DNA from: Maratus speciosus
Taxonomy: Eukaryota; Arthropoda; Arachnida; Araneae; Salticidae
Reading direction: 5' to 3'
DNA: 64,000 bases
NCBI GenBank assembly: GCA_963932465.1
Contig: OZ010798.1
Location: 14,926,981-14,990,980 of the forward strand
The stretch's first letter is position 1. Each line of letters begins with the position of its first letter. A model generated the notes under the pieces. It was not told where the DNA came from, did no database searches, and saw nothing but the letters and a program-made list of their open reading frames with translations. A program made the translations under genes and the position numbers. Positions 1 through 11,455 of the stretch are shown here, piece by piece.

Positions 1-330
1 CCGCATATGGTACTGAATGTATATTTTAGTGCACTTCGTAAGTGCATTTCATTCTGATCGAAAGGCTGTAACATCATTAAAATGAACTTGAAATATTTTT
101 TCCCATTGGCCGCAATGTAACGGAAAACTTTTGACTGTCTCTGTAATTCAACTATACATCCGAATTTTCATAAAATTTGAAATGACTCGACAAAATTTAC
201 CAACAATTATATATTTAAAATTTCAGACCATTCGGTTGGGTAGTTTTTGTTCCGTTATATGATGACGTACAGACAGACGGACGGACCGAACGACGACTAT
301 AGGTTCTACGCATTTATATAATTACGAACG
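1..330 (+). repeat. Dispersed repeat family DR-A, copy 1
   Basis: This block runs from a TATATTTTAGTGCAC-type start, through a shared AAATTTGAAATGACTCGAC core, to a run of GACAGACGGACGG followed by CGACGACTATAGG and ATTACGAACGCACC. The whole block recurs in reverse complement at about 16615-16966, and its right half recurs at 50780-50965 and, reversed, around 21465-21640. The core alone also occurs near 16340, 60770 and 63100. No coding capacity is visible and the family cannot be named from sequence alone. Confidence 0.75.
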
Positions 331-559
331 CACCTAAAAACGCGTATCACATTTAAAAACGTAATTTTAACAGTCCATTTCAATTATCATAGTTGGAAAA
401 GTATCCGAATTCTTTTGTGAAGCCCTGTATATCTATAAATTTGTATACGTACTATATAGAATGCAAAAATGCTGTTCTGTTAGAAAATTCATAGCATAGC
501 TGGTTATTCTCTTTCGGCAATTTCCGCAAATAAATATAACTGTACTCTACATTTTGTGT

Positions 560-905
560 CCAGCTCTGTATATGAGCTATACAATTTATACACATAATAC
601 AAAATCGAATTATTTTGTGTGTCCCTGCAAATAAACGAAAAATGCTATGCACACCTTGTTCTACTTTTGTAGTGCGCACCTGAATGCTGTATATCAATTT
701 CAATATGTTTGAAATAGTGTAACATTAATGAAATACACTGCAAATGGTTTTTGCCCATTAACCATAATGTAACGAAACTCTTTTGAGTGGCCCTGTAAGT
801 GAGCAATAAATGGTACATGCTAAAACATATATCATTGACATGGCAATACGAGTACATAGACACGAATTAGAACACTGATAGACAGGCGGACAGAGAGACA
901 AACGG
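560..905 (+). repeat. Dispersed repeat family DR-B
   Basis: Contains the block TGTAACG-AA-CTCTTTTGAGTG-CCCTGTAA followed by ATGGCAATAC and a GACAG-CGGACAGA run. Diverged copies lie at about 8985-9260 and at 51345-51520 continued at 53163-53290, where a hAT transposon split the copy. It resembles DR-A (both have the TGTAACGGAA and GACAGACGGACAG modules), so the two may be parts of one larger repeat. Confidence 0.6.
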
Positions 906-940
906 TAATCATAAAGTCTTTTTTACTATGTTGGAATGTG

Positions 941-1290
941 TTAAGGGTACAGTGGACGTTTAAAAAAATTCCTTTTAATTTTCATAATAGAGATTTGAAA
1001 TTTTGTGCAAATATACATTTCACCATAAGTATATACAACACCTTAAAAGAAATTTCCAATCTTCTAATTTTAAGACCTTTTCAAAAATTTTAAAGTTTAA
1101 AACGAAATTTTAAAATGCTCCTTGCGTCTTAATTTTTTAGATATTTCCTCGATTTTGGATTTTAATCACATAAAACTTTTTTCAAACAAATTTGTGTATA
1201 GATTTATTAACCCCTTAAATAGTTAATTTTTTTAAAGATATTTTTCTGAATTCCATGTCGTTATTCATCAAAATGGTGCCTTATTATAAG
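941..1290 (+). repeat. Decayed TTAA-flanked repeat, GGGGACNGTGG-type end
   Basis: Begins TTAAGGGTACAGTGGAC, close to the end of the foldback at 29422. The interior, including the CTTGCGTCTTAATTTTTTAGATATTT stretch, is matched in reverse complement by 55551-56018. The right edge is unclear; homology to the 55.6-kb copy continues to about position 1275. Confidence 0.55.
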
Positions 1291-1332
1291 GCAAAATTTT
1301 GATTTTTAACTTATTATAAGTTAAAAATCAAA
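1278..1332. repeat. Two adjacent perfect palindromes
   Basis: GCCTTATTATAAGGC (1278-1292) is followed within a few bases by a 35-bp palindrome (1298-1332) centred on ACTTATTATAAGT, each with one unpaired central base. Both share the TTATTATAA centre. They could form cruciforms or a double hairpin; no function is evident. Confidence 0.7.
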
Positions 1333-1334
1333 TT

Positions 1335-1993
1335 TAATTGTCTTAACGAAGTCGAATCTTAAAATGCATACACTGTTTCTTTTTAAGCAATTTCAGGATT
1401 CTTCCTTATCAGTTTCATTAACTTTGATAAAAAATTAAGTAGCAAGAAGCATTTCAAAAATTAAAAAAATCTGAAACATCAGTATTGAGAAAAACAGATT
1501 TAATGTATATTAAAAGGCCAAAAAATTGTTTGTGGACAAAATTAAACACTTGTAACTTTGTTTAACATCATCTAACTTTGTTAATCTCATCTGCATGCGG
1601 TTTTCTACGAATGACGTAGTACAAGTTGGAGAATAATAGTACACACAAAAAGAAAGGTCGACTTTAAAGTTGATTTTATCTCAAATCAAGGTCCACGGCT
1701 TAATGGCGCTAATGGCCTTAATGGCGCTAATGTTGGAACTAAAATTTCACTGAATTATGACATAGGATGCGAATCTGGTGAAACCTTTCAGTACTAACGG
1801 TACTGAAAACTTACCGGTTAATTTAGATTAACGGTTAAATTGTCTTGACATTCATTTTTGCTATTTCCGGCATATAATAATGATAGCACATATGTGTGAC
1901 TTTACTAGTCACTGCCATATGATATATGTAAACAGCACAACAATCATAGAGATTGATAAATATATTAAACGAAAACCTAATTTGCAGAACAAA
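1335..1993. other. Unassigned AT-rich sequence
   Basis: No gene or clear element. It holds a short duplicated GGCGCTAATGGCCTTAATGGCGCTAATG stretch near 1703-1732 and scattered short A/T runs. Confidence 0.5.
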
Positions 1994-2754
1994 TTAGGGA
2001 GTCTCAGGACTCTTAAAGCTTAAAAATTTTTGAAATTTAAATTTTTTTAGATGTTAAACTTCTATCTTTTCTGAAAATTTTGATATGATTGTTTCCTTTA
2101 AATTCCCACTAGAACAGAAGTATTGGGTATTAGAATTATACCCGCTCAACAGCTGAATCGACGTTTCTGAAACTTTGAAGTCATTTTTCTCTAAATGAAG
2201 CTTTTGGACATAACGCGCAGGATATCTCAAAAACATCTGAGTGTTTTTAATGAAATTTTCAAAACATGTGTTTCCTTTTAGTCTCTATAAACTGAACCTA
2301 AAATTTCCTTTTTATTGTTCAAAAAAATATCTTTTTATGAGATTACACTGCTGATATTTTCAAAATTTTGTATTAGCTCAATACAACTTTGTATTAAATA
2401 TATAAAAATGCTTTAAATACAAGTTTATTTAGGTTCAGTGTAATTACTGTAAACTGGAGTATAATTAGTCACAAAAAATGTCATTCTAGTTGCAAAAATT
2501 ATATAGTAATCCTGCGCGTAAGCTGTTATACCAATTTTCTGATCGACAAATATCTGATAGTTTGGAACCCCCTATAAATACTAATTTTCCATCCTGCAAT
2601 TTTTTTAAATACATGAAATTAAAGAACATACTTATATCTTTAAATCCCAATAAAAATAGCGTTTTTAAAACATGTATATTTTAGGGTATTAAATGTTGAA
2701 TATGGTCTTTTTTTTTTTCATTTTTTCCAATTTTAAGAGTCTTGAGACCCCTTA
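1994..2754. mobile_element. TTAA-type MITE, family 'GTCTCAGGACTCTTAAA', copy A
   Basis: Starts TTAGGGAGTCTCAGGACTCTTAAA and ends with the inverted form CTTGAGACCCCTTAA, so it has terminal inverted repeats and TTAA-like flanks. A second, inner inverted pair (ACTGAACCTAAA near 2292 and TTTAGGTTCAGT near 2428) gives a nested fold. It is matched along its whole length by 30421-31161. No transposase is encoded. TTAA targets are known for the piggyBac and Kolobok superfamilies; which applies is unresolved. Confidence 0.7.
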
Positions 2755-4150
2755 AAAAAAAAAAAAAAAAAATTATTTCCTACATTGTTTAAACCCGAGA
2801 AGGGACAGATATTAAGATATTTCATTCAATTCGTTCTACATTTAATGTTATATTTTTGTAAAAAATAAGTTAAACCAATTGAACATTAAAAAAATAAAAA
2901 TAAAATTCATACAATATTATACTTTACACACCCTAAAAACTTAGATTCCGTTCAAATGAAATCGAAATAAACCTTAGACTTTTTCCATTTTTAAGTTGCA
3001 AATATTTGTATTGCAGACTTTGTATTATGTTTATGACGATTGTACATAAAATGATAAGATGCATGCAAAATACGAAACTTTAAAAAAGTCTAAGATTTAT
3101 TTCGATTCAGTGCAGTAATGCAGATTTCTGTAGTTTGGACAAAAAATTCCAATCTGAACTTAAAAATCTGTTTGAAAATGTCATTTTTATTCCCACTACG
3201 ACGCCATATTCATCTTCTTTTTAAATCTAAAAAAAAAAAAAAAAAGCTATTTCAGTTTCATTTTTCACGTGAAAATCAGTCAACTGAAAATAGAAAAATT
3301 ACTGTTACGGCTTTTGAATTAGTTGCAACAATGAAGTAAAAACGTTAAATTTTATTGGAAAATGTCCTAGATTTTCAATGAAAAAAAGCAAAATTTGGAA
3401 TTATTAAGAAAAATATTTGAATAACGTAAATAAAAATTAGTCCATGTTACTTTCTGGATCAAAATTCACCCATATGTAAAGGCATTTTACGATCAGTTTT
3501 GAACCTGACGTTAGGCAAACATTTTCACACTTTAAATTTATAATATTATTAGAAGTAGCAAAGAATTAAAAAAAATTGTGGTATCAGGGAAAAAACGGTG
3601 AGAAGAAAAAAATGAAAAAGTTATGAGCTCCATAGGCTTTTCTGTGTTAAATTAACATTGAGAAGTGACACTAGAAATAAATAAGTATTGCGCTGCCGCG
3701 AATAGCTTAAATTATAGAATTGCTATTTCTTTCTGTTGTTTCTGTGTTTCTTTTCGGTTGTCGTTCTAGCTAACTCAATTAGAGGGCCACTGGTAATTTA
3801 AGGTATTTGTATGCCTTCGGAACATTTTTTTTTTAATTTTTGCAAATTTTAAGTTTAAAATTCCTCATTGTTATTTAAAATGTCATAAAAATGTGGCATA
3901 AACATATAAATAATTAAATTACATTTTTTTTCATTTTTTATTTAAATATTAGCTGACTTGTCCGTATTTTCCGGAACAATCAATTTTTCCAAACGAAGTG
4001 CGAATGATTAAAATCTCGATTCTTATTTCTTTTTAAATTCTCAGAATGAAATTCTGGGATTCTTCAACGTTTCAACGTACACTAGTCATGCTACGCAGTG
4101 TGTTTCAAACAAACCATTTTCCGAATGAACCTCCGGCACGGGTCACCCTG
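2755..4150. other. Unassigned AT-rich sequence with homopolymer runs
   Basis: An A-run follows the TTAA element at about 2754-2771 and another lies near 3230-3245. I see no gene, tandem array or terminal inverted repeats. Confidence 0.5.
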
Positions 4151-4201
4151 AGTACGGCACCGTACAGTTTGCGTGATGCGCAAATGCCAGAAAATCTGAA
4201 G

Positions 4202-4741
4202 AGATTTGCAACCTGAATTAAAAGGAACAAATTCCGCTGAAATTGGGCCCGTAAAACCCAAGAAATAAATTCACCTGGCGATTGAAGGTGGAACTAAAAA
4301 TTTTGAGACCCTCGAAAACCAAATTGAATGAGCAAAACCCCGTTTAAATCGGGCCCATAGAACCCGATATAAGAAGGCGACCGCTGCCGTTGGTAGGTAG
4401 AACTAAAAACTGTGCCCAAAATAATAATCGCACCCTGGAGAAGAAATTGGAATTAAAAAATGTAAGACAATTGAAAACCAAGTTGAATGAGCGAAACCCC
4501 GTTGAAATCCGACCTATAGAACGTGAGATAAGAATGCGTAACCCTGGCGGGGAATTGGTTCATTTGATCATTGGTTCATTGGTTGGTTGATTGGTTCATC
4601 AAATTGAATCCTCTTTCAACTTGGTTTTCGAGTGTCTCAAAATTTTTAGTTCCACCTTCCATCGCCAGGTGAATTTATTTCTTGGGTTTTACGGGCCCAA
4701 TTTCAGCGGAATTTGTTCCTTTTAATTCAGGTTGCAAATCT
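4202..4741. repeat. Complex inverted plus direct repeat
   Basis: The left arm 4202-4331 (AGATTTGCAACCTGAATTA...) is mirrored by 4597-4741, giving arms of about 130-145 bp. Between them lie two diverged direct copies of the same unit, marked by AACCCCGTT-AAATC followed by a TAGAAC motif and an AACCAAGTTGAATGAGC end. A further fragment of that unit sits at about 7120-7175. Open codons across 4390-4590 are a by-product of the repeat. Confidence 0.75.
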
Positions 4742-6669
4742 AGCATTAAAAAATGTAAATCTAGCGGGGAAAAAAGTCCAAAAATCGACTTGCAGTAATT
4801 TCACTTTTAGATGTTTCAAATAACATCTAACACGTTGGAGGGAAAAAAATCGTACAGTGATAGCAGCCTAACTCCACAACAACACCATCAAAAATCGGCT
4901 CAAAAACCAAATTTTTTTTTAACCTTTTTAGAATGGCGATTCTGTAGTTGTAATTGCCATTGATATTTTTTGGCTAAAAACATACTTATTTTGTAAATAT
5001 TTTGATAGTATGGAATCTTTGCAACCATGTAGATACTTTGTATCTTATTGTTATGACAGTTATTTAGAAGTGTTATATTTAAAAAATGATTTTTTAAATC
5101 AATATAAAAATTATTTGAAAATTTAATAGCATATGATAGATTTTAAAAAGCTGCCAAAAATTTTGTACACGATTGTACATTGTAATACAATTTTTTTAAA
5201 ATTATTTATGCATATAGATATAGAATAAATCAATTTCAGCTGCCACTATTTGCAACTCTTGAATATAAGTATTTTTTTATCAGGTACAGAAGTGTAAATT
5301 TCGAAAACAGAATTATATGAGATTAAAAAAAAATATGTTACTAGATATGAATCATCCCCCGTTAATTCTTAAAATATCCTGCTAGACTATTTATTACATA
5401 AATATAATCTTCAACATTGCTCATCTGTTATGTTAGACCAGATTAAGCGGCTGATCCATTCATTTATAATTGGCAGTAATCAAAGATGGAGAAACTGACA
5501 TATCTTAAAGAACGTTTTTTGAAGTAAAATAAGAGGTGGACAGATTCGAACATTAACAATAAATATATTTACAGGGTAGAACTAATAATTTACTACCAGA
5601 AAAAGGTTGGACAACCAAACAAATTTTTTTATTTAAGTGGACCGAAATCAAAAGACAAAAGGTTCATTCGTTATTCTCGGAACACAAATAAATAGCCACG
5701 CGCCATGTGTTTAAAACTGAGACAATCTAGAAAAAAAAAGGATGCTATTTAAAATGCTATTTAAAGGATGCTATTAAAAATATATCTGAAAGCCCCTAAA
5801 GAGCAACGACATTTTAAAAAATCGTTCAAAAAACAGGATACTCGTCATATAAAAAAGGGCTGTAATGAAGAAAATCAAAATTTTATAATGCAGTGATTGA
5901 ACAGTGTAGCAGCAGGGAATCAATTGACACCGCAAATTTTACTAGTATTCTTCATCTAACTTCAGGACAGAATTTCTGAGATTTTTAAAGGCGAAGACTA
6001 CTATAAAAATTTATTGGTGACAGTCGCTCAACTGCTGCGCCACTGTTCCATCACTGATAATGGGTAAATCCACAGCCGTCACCTACTTCTAACTCTAGAT
6101 CTATAAAGTTTAAGTTCATCATGGAAACTGATCAGTTAATAACAGAAGAATTTGAAATTGTCTGAAATTAAATCTTTACAGTTCTTTCACTAGCTGTAGT
6201 AGAATTCAATGTTCAGGCGTATGACATAGAGCACAAATTTGAAGACACGGTGGTAGATAGCACAATGTGCAGCATTCTATCTTCAAATAAAGCAACTTAA
6301 AAATGCAATGTCTGTAACGGAAAAATCCAGGTGATGAATAACTTAAAAATGATTTGATAATATACGAATACTACTCGCAAATTTTCTTGGGGCTTATCGG
6401 CACAACATGCACAAATAAGATTTATGGAATGCCTTTTACATATTGATTATAGATTTGATGTAAAGAAATAGCAGTTCCGAAAACCTGAAGAAAAATCGCA
6501 GAAAGAAAAAAAATATAATTGAAAGATTTAGACTTAAAAGAGAATTATTATTAAAAAACTCCAAAACAAGGGGAAGATAATATTAATGTAGGAAATAGAA
6601 ATAGGAAGATTTTTTAAGGATACTGCAGTGGTTGCTAGCAATATATCTGCCTTTAAGAATTATAAATCA
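4742..6669. other. Unassigned sequence around a small MITE
   Basis: Apart from the MITE at 5891-6056 I find no gene or repeat structure. Short open stretches around 6120-6340 are broken by stops in every frame and match no family I recognise. Confidence 0.4.
5891..6056. mobile_element. 166-bp MITE with CAGTG ends
   Basis: Both ends read CAGTGATNGAACAGTG inward and the first ~60 bases of each arm pair with each other. The flanks are ATAATG on both sides (5885-5890 and 6057-6062), a candidate 6-bp target duplication. The interior has no coding capacity. Superfamily is uncertain: the end sequence is hAT-like, but the visible duplication is 6 rather than 8 bp. Confidence 0.65.
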
Positions 6670-6993
6670 TGACATTAACATCTCAATAAAAGGCACAAAG
6701 GGGTATAAACATGTAAAAGTTACCGGAATTAAAAAAAAAAGTTCTAAACTTAGTTTAGAAGTTTGATGAATAATGCGCTTCCGGAATTATTTTTGTAATA
6801 AAACCTTCTTCAAGCGACCAGGAAAAAACGGAATTTGTTTCATTCCCTTCAAAGAAATGGGTCGCTCATGGAGGGAGTCCAACTAGGATGGTCTCTGAAT
6901 GGAGGTAAAATTAGTATTGAGCGTATGGTAATAAATTTCGTCCCATGAAAAAATGGTCGTTCAGGGAGGTGGTCGCACAGGGAGGTTTCACTG
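6670..6993 (-). mobile_element. Tigger/pogo-like element, 5' fragment (copy P1)
   Basis: Read on the minus strand it begins CAGTGAAACCTCCCTGTGCGACC with a TA flank and follows the fuller copies at 17502-18271 and 60981-61745 for about 320 bp, up to the AACCCTTTGTGCC stretch. The rest of the element, including the transposase tail kept in the other copies, is missing here. Confidence 0.75.
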
Positions 6994-7232
6994 TATTTTT
7001 TCATAATACATAACCATTTTATATCTAGTAAGATCAATTTTATTACTTTAATATCGGTAATCTTTATAAATTGAATTTTGACCCGCTAGATTAGTGAAAT
7101 CTTACACTGTGCGGCGGTACGTGGAACAAAACATTGTAAGACAATCGAAAACCAAGTTGAATGAGCCAACCCTGTGAAGACAAAACGCATCTATAACGAA
7201 AAATTTTTGTAGTCTTTTACTAGGGAATACTT

Positions 7233-8852
7233 TAGGGGAGACCGGGGCAAGTTTTTCAACTTTTTAGATTTTTATTTTTGTATTTTTTATTTTTAAATAT
7301 TTTGACTATTTTAAATATTATATTATAGACCTTCCTGTACAAACTGGCACAATTATTTTTCAAAAAACTAAATATACTTTTTCACAAAAAATAGTTAAGT
7401 CTAATCATGTTACGTTGGAAAATGTGCGCCGTATGCGGGGAAAGTTTTCCAGCCTACGAAAAATGGTCAGGAGCAAGTTTTCCAACTATACTTTAAATGG
7501 TAAAACATCGGTAATAAATCTTGCTTGTTAATTAATAAGTATTTTTTATTGTGAACTAAATGCTGAGTAACATAACAGTAACATAAAAAACAGTTTTAAT
7601 CCATTTTACATTTAAAGACGAAGGTCCAAACAGCTCCCTGGCCGCAATTGGATTTTTTTTTTTTCTCGTCCCTTTTATCCGATTCCTTTTGCAGTTTCCT
7701 TTTTTTTAGATGAATCTTTTTTTCCATTTTCAGTTGATTTTTGACAGGAGAATAATCAGTATGTACAATATTTCCTATTTTTTTTTCCACGCCGTGTTTG
7801 CCTGCTTAGGGCAGCCTTCGCAAAAGTCCTAACTTCTTCTGGTGTAGGCAAAGCTTGATTGGATGTAGAAGGAACGCTTTTTTCATAAGCAATAGGGAAA
7901 TTTTGAGTGCTAGCCTGCGTTGGTGTAGAATGATTAGATGCTTTCGGTGTTGTTTTGTTTCTGCGGGGGGCGGGGGGGGGGTGTGATTATTGAGGAAAGT
8001 TTCAAATCTTTTCAGGATTGTTGGTGCTTTTAAGATTTGGTGCGGCAGGAGCTGGCCTGTCCGAAAAGTAGGATGACGTAAAAGCAGAGTTTGTAAATAT
8101 TTCAGGATTCAGTATGTAAATTCTCTAATGTTTAAAACCCGCCATAATATTAACTGTGGATTAACGCCAGTGGAGCGGCTCTAAGCACGGTTAATTTGCT
8201 TTTTGAGGGGTTCATACTCACTGCGATCTTAGTGTGCTAGCTTATGACTATAAAGGCATATAATTAACATAAAATGGATTCATTAAATGGACCCATTTTA
8301 GAAAAAATTATTATTTTTGAATTTACCTTGTTTTTTTATATTGATAGTTTTACTTAAATGACTAAATGATCAAACGGGTTCGTAGTATATATGGTTATTT
8401 GGCCGATTTTTTGATACAATAAAACTAGCTGATTTAGGAGGGGGAGGTTTTCAAACGAGAAACATGTTGGAAAGCATGCCCCGTCGCCATATTTGAACTT
8501 TTACACTACCTGGACGAATACCGGTGTAAGTTATTTGCAAAACAAACGCATAGTTACCTGAAGAAAGAAACCCTTTTTTAGTGTATGCAATGTCAAAACA
8601 GTAAGTTTAACGCTAGTACGTTTTTTTTACGTTTTAATAAAGACCTAAGATTTTACCCACCGGTGAAAAAATGAAAAAAAACAGCTCTCCAGACGAAGTG
8701 ACAGCAGCTATTAAGCTATAACTTTTGTAGATGTTGTGTAAGATGTTGCCACTTCAGCCAGTTCACTCGCTAGCGTCACCTAGCGGCTCATTTAAAAACT
8801 AAAGCGAGTTGGAAAACTTGCCCCTATGGAAAATGTGCCCCGGTCTTCCCTA
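7233..8852 (-). mobile_element. TAGGGGAGA-family element E1
   Basis: Outer ends are inverted: TAGGGGAGACCGGGGCAAG on the left and GCCCCGGTCTTCCCTA on the right, with TA at both edges. A motif of the type GGGCAAGTTTTCCAAC lies just inside each end and recurs inside (about 7440, 7472, 8453 and 8813). The element spans ~1.62 kb and encodes a decayed transposase C-terminus on the minus strand. A G-run lies at about 7966-7981. TA flanks and the transposase point to the Tc1/mariner-pogo group. Confidence 0.75.
7596..7960 (-). pseudogene. psq/DDE (pogo-type) transposase C-terminus, decayed
   Basis: On the minus strand from about 7960 an open frame gives a Ser/Thr/Pro-rich linker, then TPEEVRTFAKAAL, then SRQTRRGKK. 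In psq-helix/DDE transposases of animals I know this as the tail pattern 'PE-VRP-PKA-PRK--RRGRKKGKS-I-TDTP-K'. A run of nine A/T bases near 7780 shifts the frame; the downstream frame continues with IVHTDYSPVKNQ and a lysine-rich end stopping at 7596. The catalytic core and N-terminal helix are absent. It lies inside E1, whose ends it presumably served. Identification rests on motif recall, not on a database search. Confidence 0.6.
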
Positions 8853-9289
8853 CCAATATACCCGAGGCTTAGTCGGAAACCTGTATAAAACGAAACTTTT
8901 TGTGGTTTTTCAGCTCATAGAGACTACTATAACCGAACTCGTTTGTGTGATCCTATAAATGAATGATAAACGCTTTGCACGTCATATTGTACAGAAAATG
9001 TGTTTTAGTGCATATAAATACATATAAATTTTATTATGTTTGAAATAGTATATATCATTAAAATACTCCGTAAACGTTTTTTTTTTACAATAGACCAAAA
9101 TATAACGGAACTGTTTCGAGTATCCCTGTAAAAGATTTATAAATGCTACACGCTCCATTTTAAATAGTGAACATGCCAAAGTGAACCTCAATAACTTATA
9201 TAAATTACATGGCAATCCAAATATATTTATGCGAGTTAGAATAAAACGGAAGACAGACAGTCAAACCGAATTCTTAAACACTTTTTATC

Positions 9290-10110
9290 TACACTGTAAA
9301 AAAAATTTCTAAACTTTACTCCATAAAAATAGTGGCAACATGCTGCTCCAATTGTATGGAGTAGTTTAACCCTTTAGTGCGCAGCTTTGCATATGTGCAA
9401 ACAACAGTGTTTTGAATTTAATAGATTTTTTTTATTCTTATATACATAATTCACACCAGAAAATTAAAATAGCAATATTTGCTTTAATTAATAACAGACA
9501 TTCCGTATTTAAATAAAGCGAAATGAACCATTGGAATTTTCTGGTGTAAAGCAACAGTCTCTGAACTGCGTAATTTCTAGAACGTATTCTATCACTGGAA
9601 TTAAAGGGTTAAAGGTTAAGTTTTATAAAATAAATAATTGCATAAAATAAGGTTTTTGGAGACATACGTCTTAAAATATTTACAAATTACAGAAGTAGCT
9701 TTACTGCAGATGTTTAAGAGTGGATCGTCAATGTGGAATTCTTAAGTGGATGTGAATGACGTCATTTTACATAAAATAAAAGTGAGTTCTTTAAGTCTTA
9801 AAATCGAAATATGTTTTTCACTATTTATAATTCTGAAAAGCAGAATTCCTGTTTTCTAGTTTTCATTATTTTTCCTATATAATAAACCTTTCAGAGAATC
9901 ATATGTAATTTTTTAAAAACAAAATAAAAAAATCACGCATTTAAGGGTTAACTTATATAATGCTATAATTTAAACTGATATAACTAGAGTAATATTACAC
10001 ATTAGTGCAACGTAACACCTGTTATACCGGGTAAATTCATCAATAAAATAGAGGAAGCAAGGCTGCCACCAATTTTATGGCGTAACGTTAGACAAATATT
10101 TTACAGTGTA
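9290..10110. mobile_element. TA-flanked CACTGTAAAA element
   Basis: Ends are TACACTGTAAAAAAAATTTCTAA and, inverted, TTAGACAAATATTTTACAGTGTA, followed by a paired GGCAAC/GGCTGCCACC region on each side. A TTAA MITE (9366-9612) is nested near the left end. No transposase is visible. It shares only the terminal ACACTGTAAAA with the MITEs at 21645 and 28138. Confidence 0.6.
9366..9612. mobile_element. piggyBac-like MITE (TTAACCCTTTA ends)
   Basis: Left TTAACCCTTTAGTGCGCAG and right AATTAAAGGGTTAA are inverted and TTAA-flanked, the usual form of piggyBac-type non-autonomous elements. A further AAGGGTTAA end at about 9943-9951 may belong to an overlapping relative. The interior has no coding capacity. 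Confidence 0.6.
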
Positions 10111-10381
10111 TGTTGAAACGTGTTAATAATAGACACTTTTTCTCTAATTTTTAGAAATTTTATTTGTGTAAGCCGAGAAACTTTTGCTGACAAAAACAAA
10201 ATAAAAAACAGGAATTCTGCTTTTTCAGAATTTAGTGTCGCTCCCGATGAAAAAAAAAAAAATGTATATTTATATAGATAGTATAAAACAAATTTCAGTT
10301 TTAAGACTTAAAACACACGCTTTTATTTTAGAATAAATGACGTCCTCCGCATTCGTTGAAGAATTCCTCATTTGCGATCCA
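9722..10381. repeat. Inverted repeat with TGACGTCA sites
   Basis: The left arm 9722-9862 (GGATCGTCAATG ... AATGACGTCATTTTA ... TTAAGTCTTAAAA ... GCAGAATTCCTGTTTT) is mirrored by about 10200-10381. A third, direct copy lies at 22425-22500. The CRE-type palindrome TGACGTCA is intact in the left arm and at 22441 and reads TGACGTCC in the right arm. Confidence 0.65.
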
Positions 10382-11455
10382 GTATTAAATAACATCTACT
10401 ACAGTAAAGTACGCATAGGACGTCACTATCGCTGAATAATACACAAATAGAAAAAAAGAGATTTCGTCATTCAAGGAACTCGACGAAAAAATCGGCTATC
10501 TCATGATTCATAGGCCTTTATTTGTTTGTAATATTAATATAGATACTTAAAATTAAATTTGTTTATAATAGCTCGATGTTTAATCAGAAATCATTCATTT
10601 ATATTTTTTCAAAATAGCACGTATTTTAATTACATTTTTTCAGTTTTTATAGGAAAATGGCAACTAAATGATATAATTGCTATTTTCTAACTTATTTTTC
10701 CTTTACGTTCTACAGCATTGGAGCAATTAAACAAATGACGCAAAAAAATAATAATAATATTTAAAAAATAAATGGAGTTGCAATTTTCCAACAAGTAGCA
10801 TTTAAAAGTACTTTTTTTTCCAATACGACAGTATAAAAATTGAAAATGTGCGATGCTTAGAAGTTAAAAAAATTGCAATACAGATTTTTCCGTACAATGA
10901 TACATCTGCTTTGTTTTACGGCTGTCTTATACAATGAAACATTATTTTTTGGAGACGACACTTTATATGCGGGGAGAAAGAAGTAGCATACCGGTGGCTA
11001 ATATGCGAAAAATATCAACAAATAACAGACGAGGCTGGAACAACACGCATGGACAAAAAGTTTAGAAAAAGAAATGCTTTGCAATATCGGTTGGAATACT
11101 TTTGTGAAAAAGTTAGAAAAAAATACTTTCTTTATATGTTCCATAAAGTTGCTATGTTAATGTTAAAAATAAAGTTTCACTAAATAGAAAGATTAAGCGG
11201 GAATTTTAAAAAAGTCCTTCCGGCCAGTGCCGGGAGGAAGAGGTAGCTTTCATAATCCTTATTTAAAAAAAGCCAAATTATATCATTCAAACACACGAAG
11301 CTCAATTTAGTGGAAACCGAATATAGAAGATTCAATACTAATTTTTATCAATATAATGAATGAGAATTTCGCGAAATTAGTCAGCTTTATCCAAGCTGCT
11401 TTTCTTTAAAGTAACATATATTTGGCTGCCAAATTCGGCAATTTCTTAAAGTGCC
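10382..11455. other. Unassigned AT-rich sequence
   Basis: No gene. About 11015-11095 (CAACAAATAACAGACGAGG ... GAAAAAGAAATG) is matched by a diverged direct copy at about 19908-19975, so it is part of a dispersed repeat of unknown type. Confidence 0.45.

Noticed and set aside
6100..6350. Possible coding remnant with KCNVC-type motif
   Set aside because: Stops interrupt every frame and no family pattern emerged; too weak to name.
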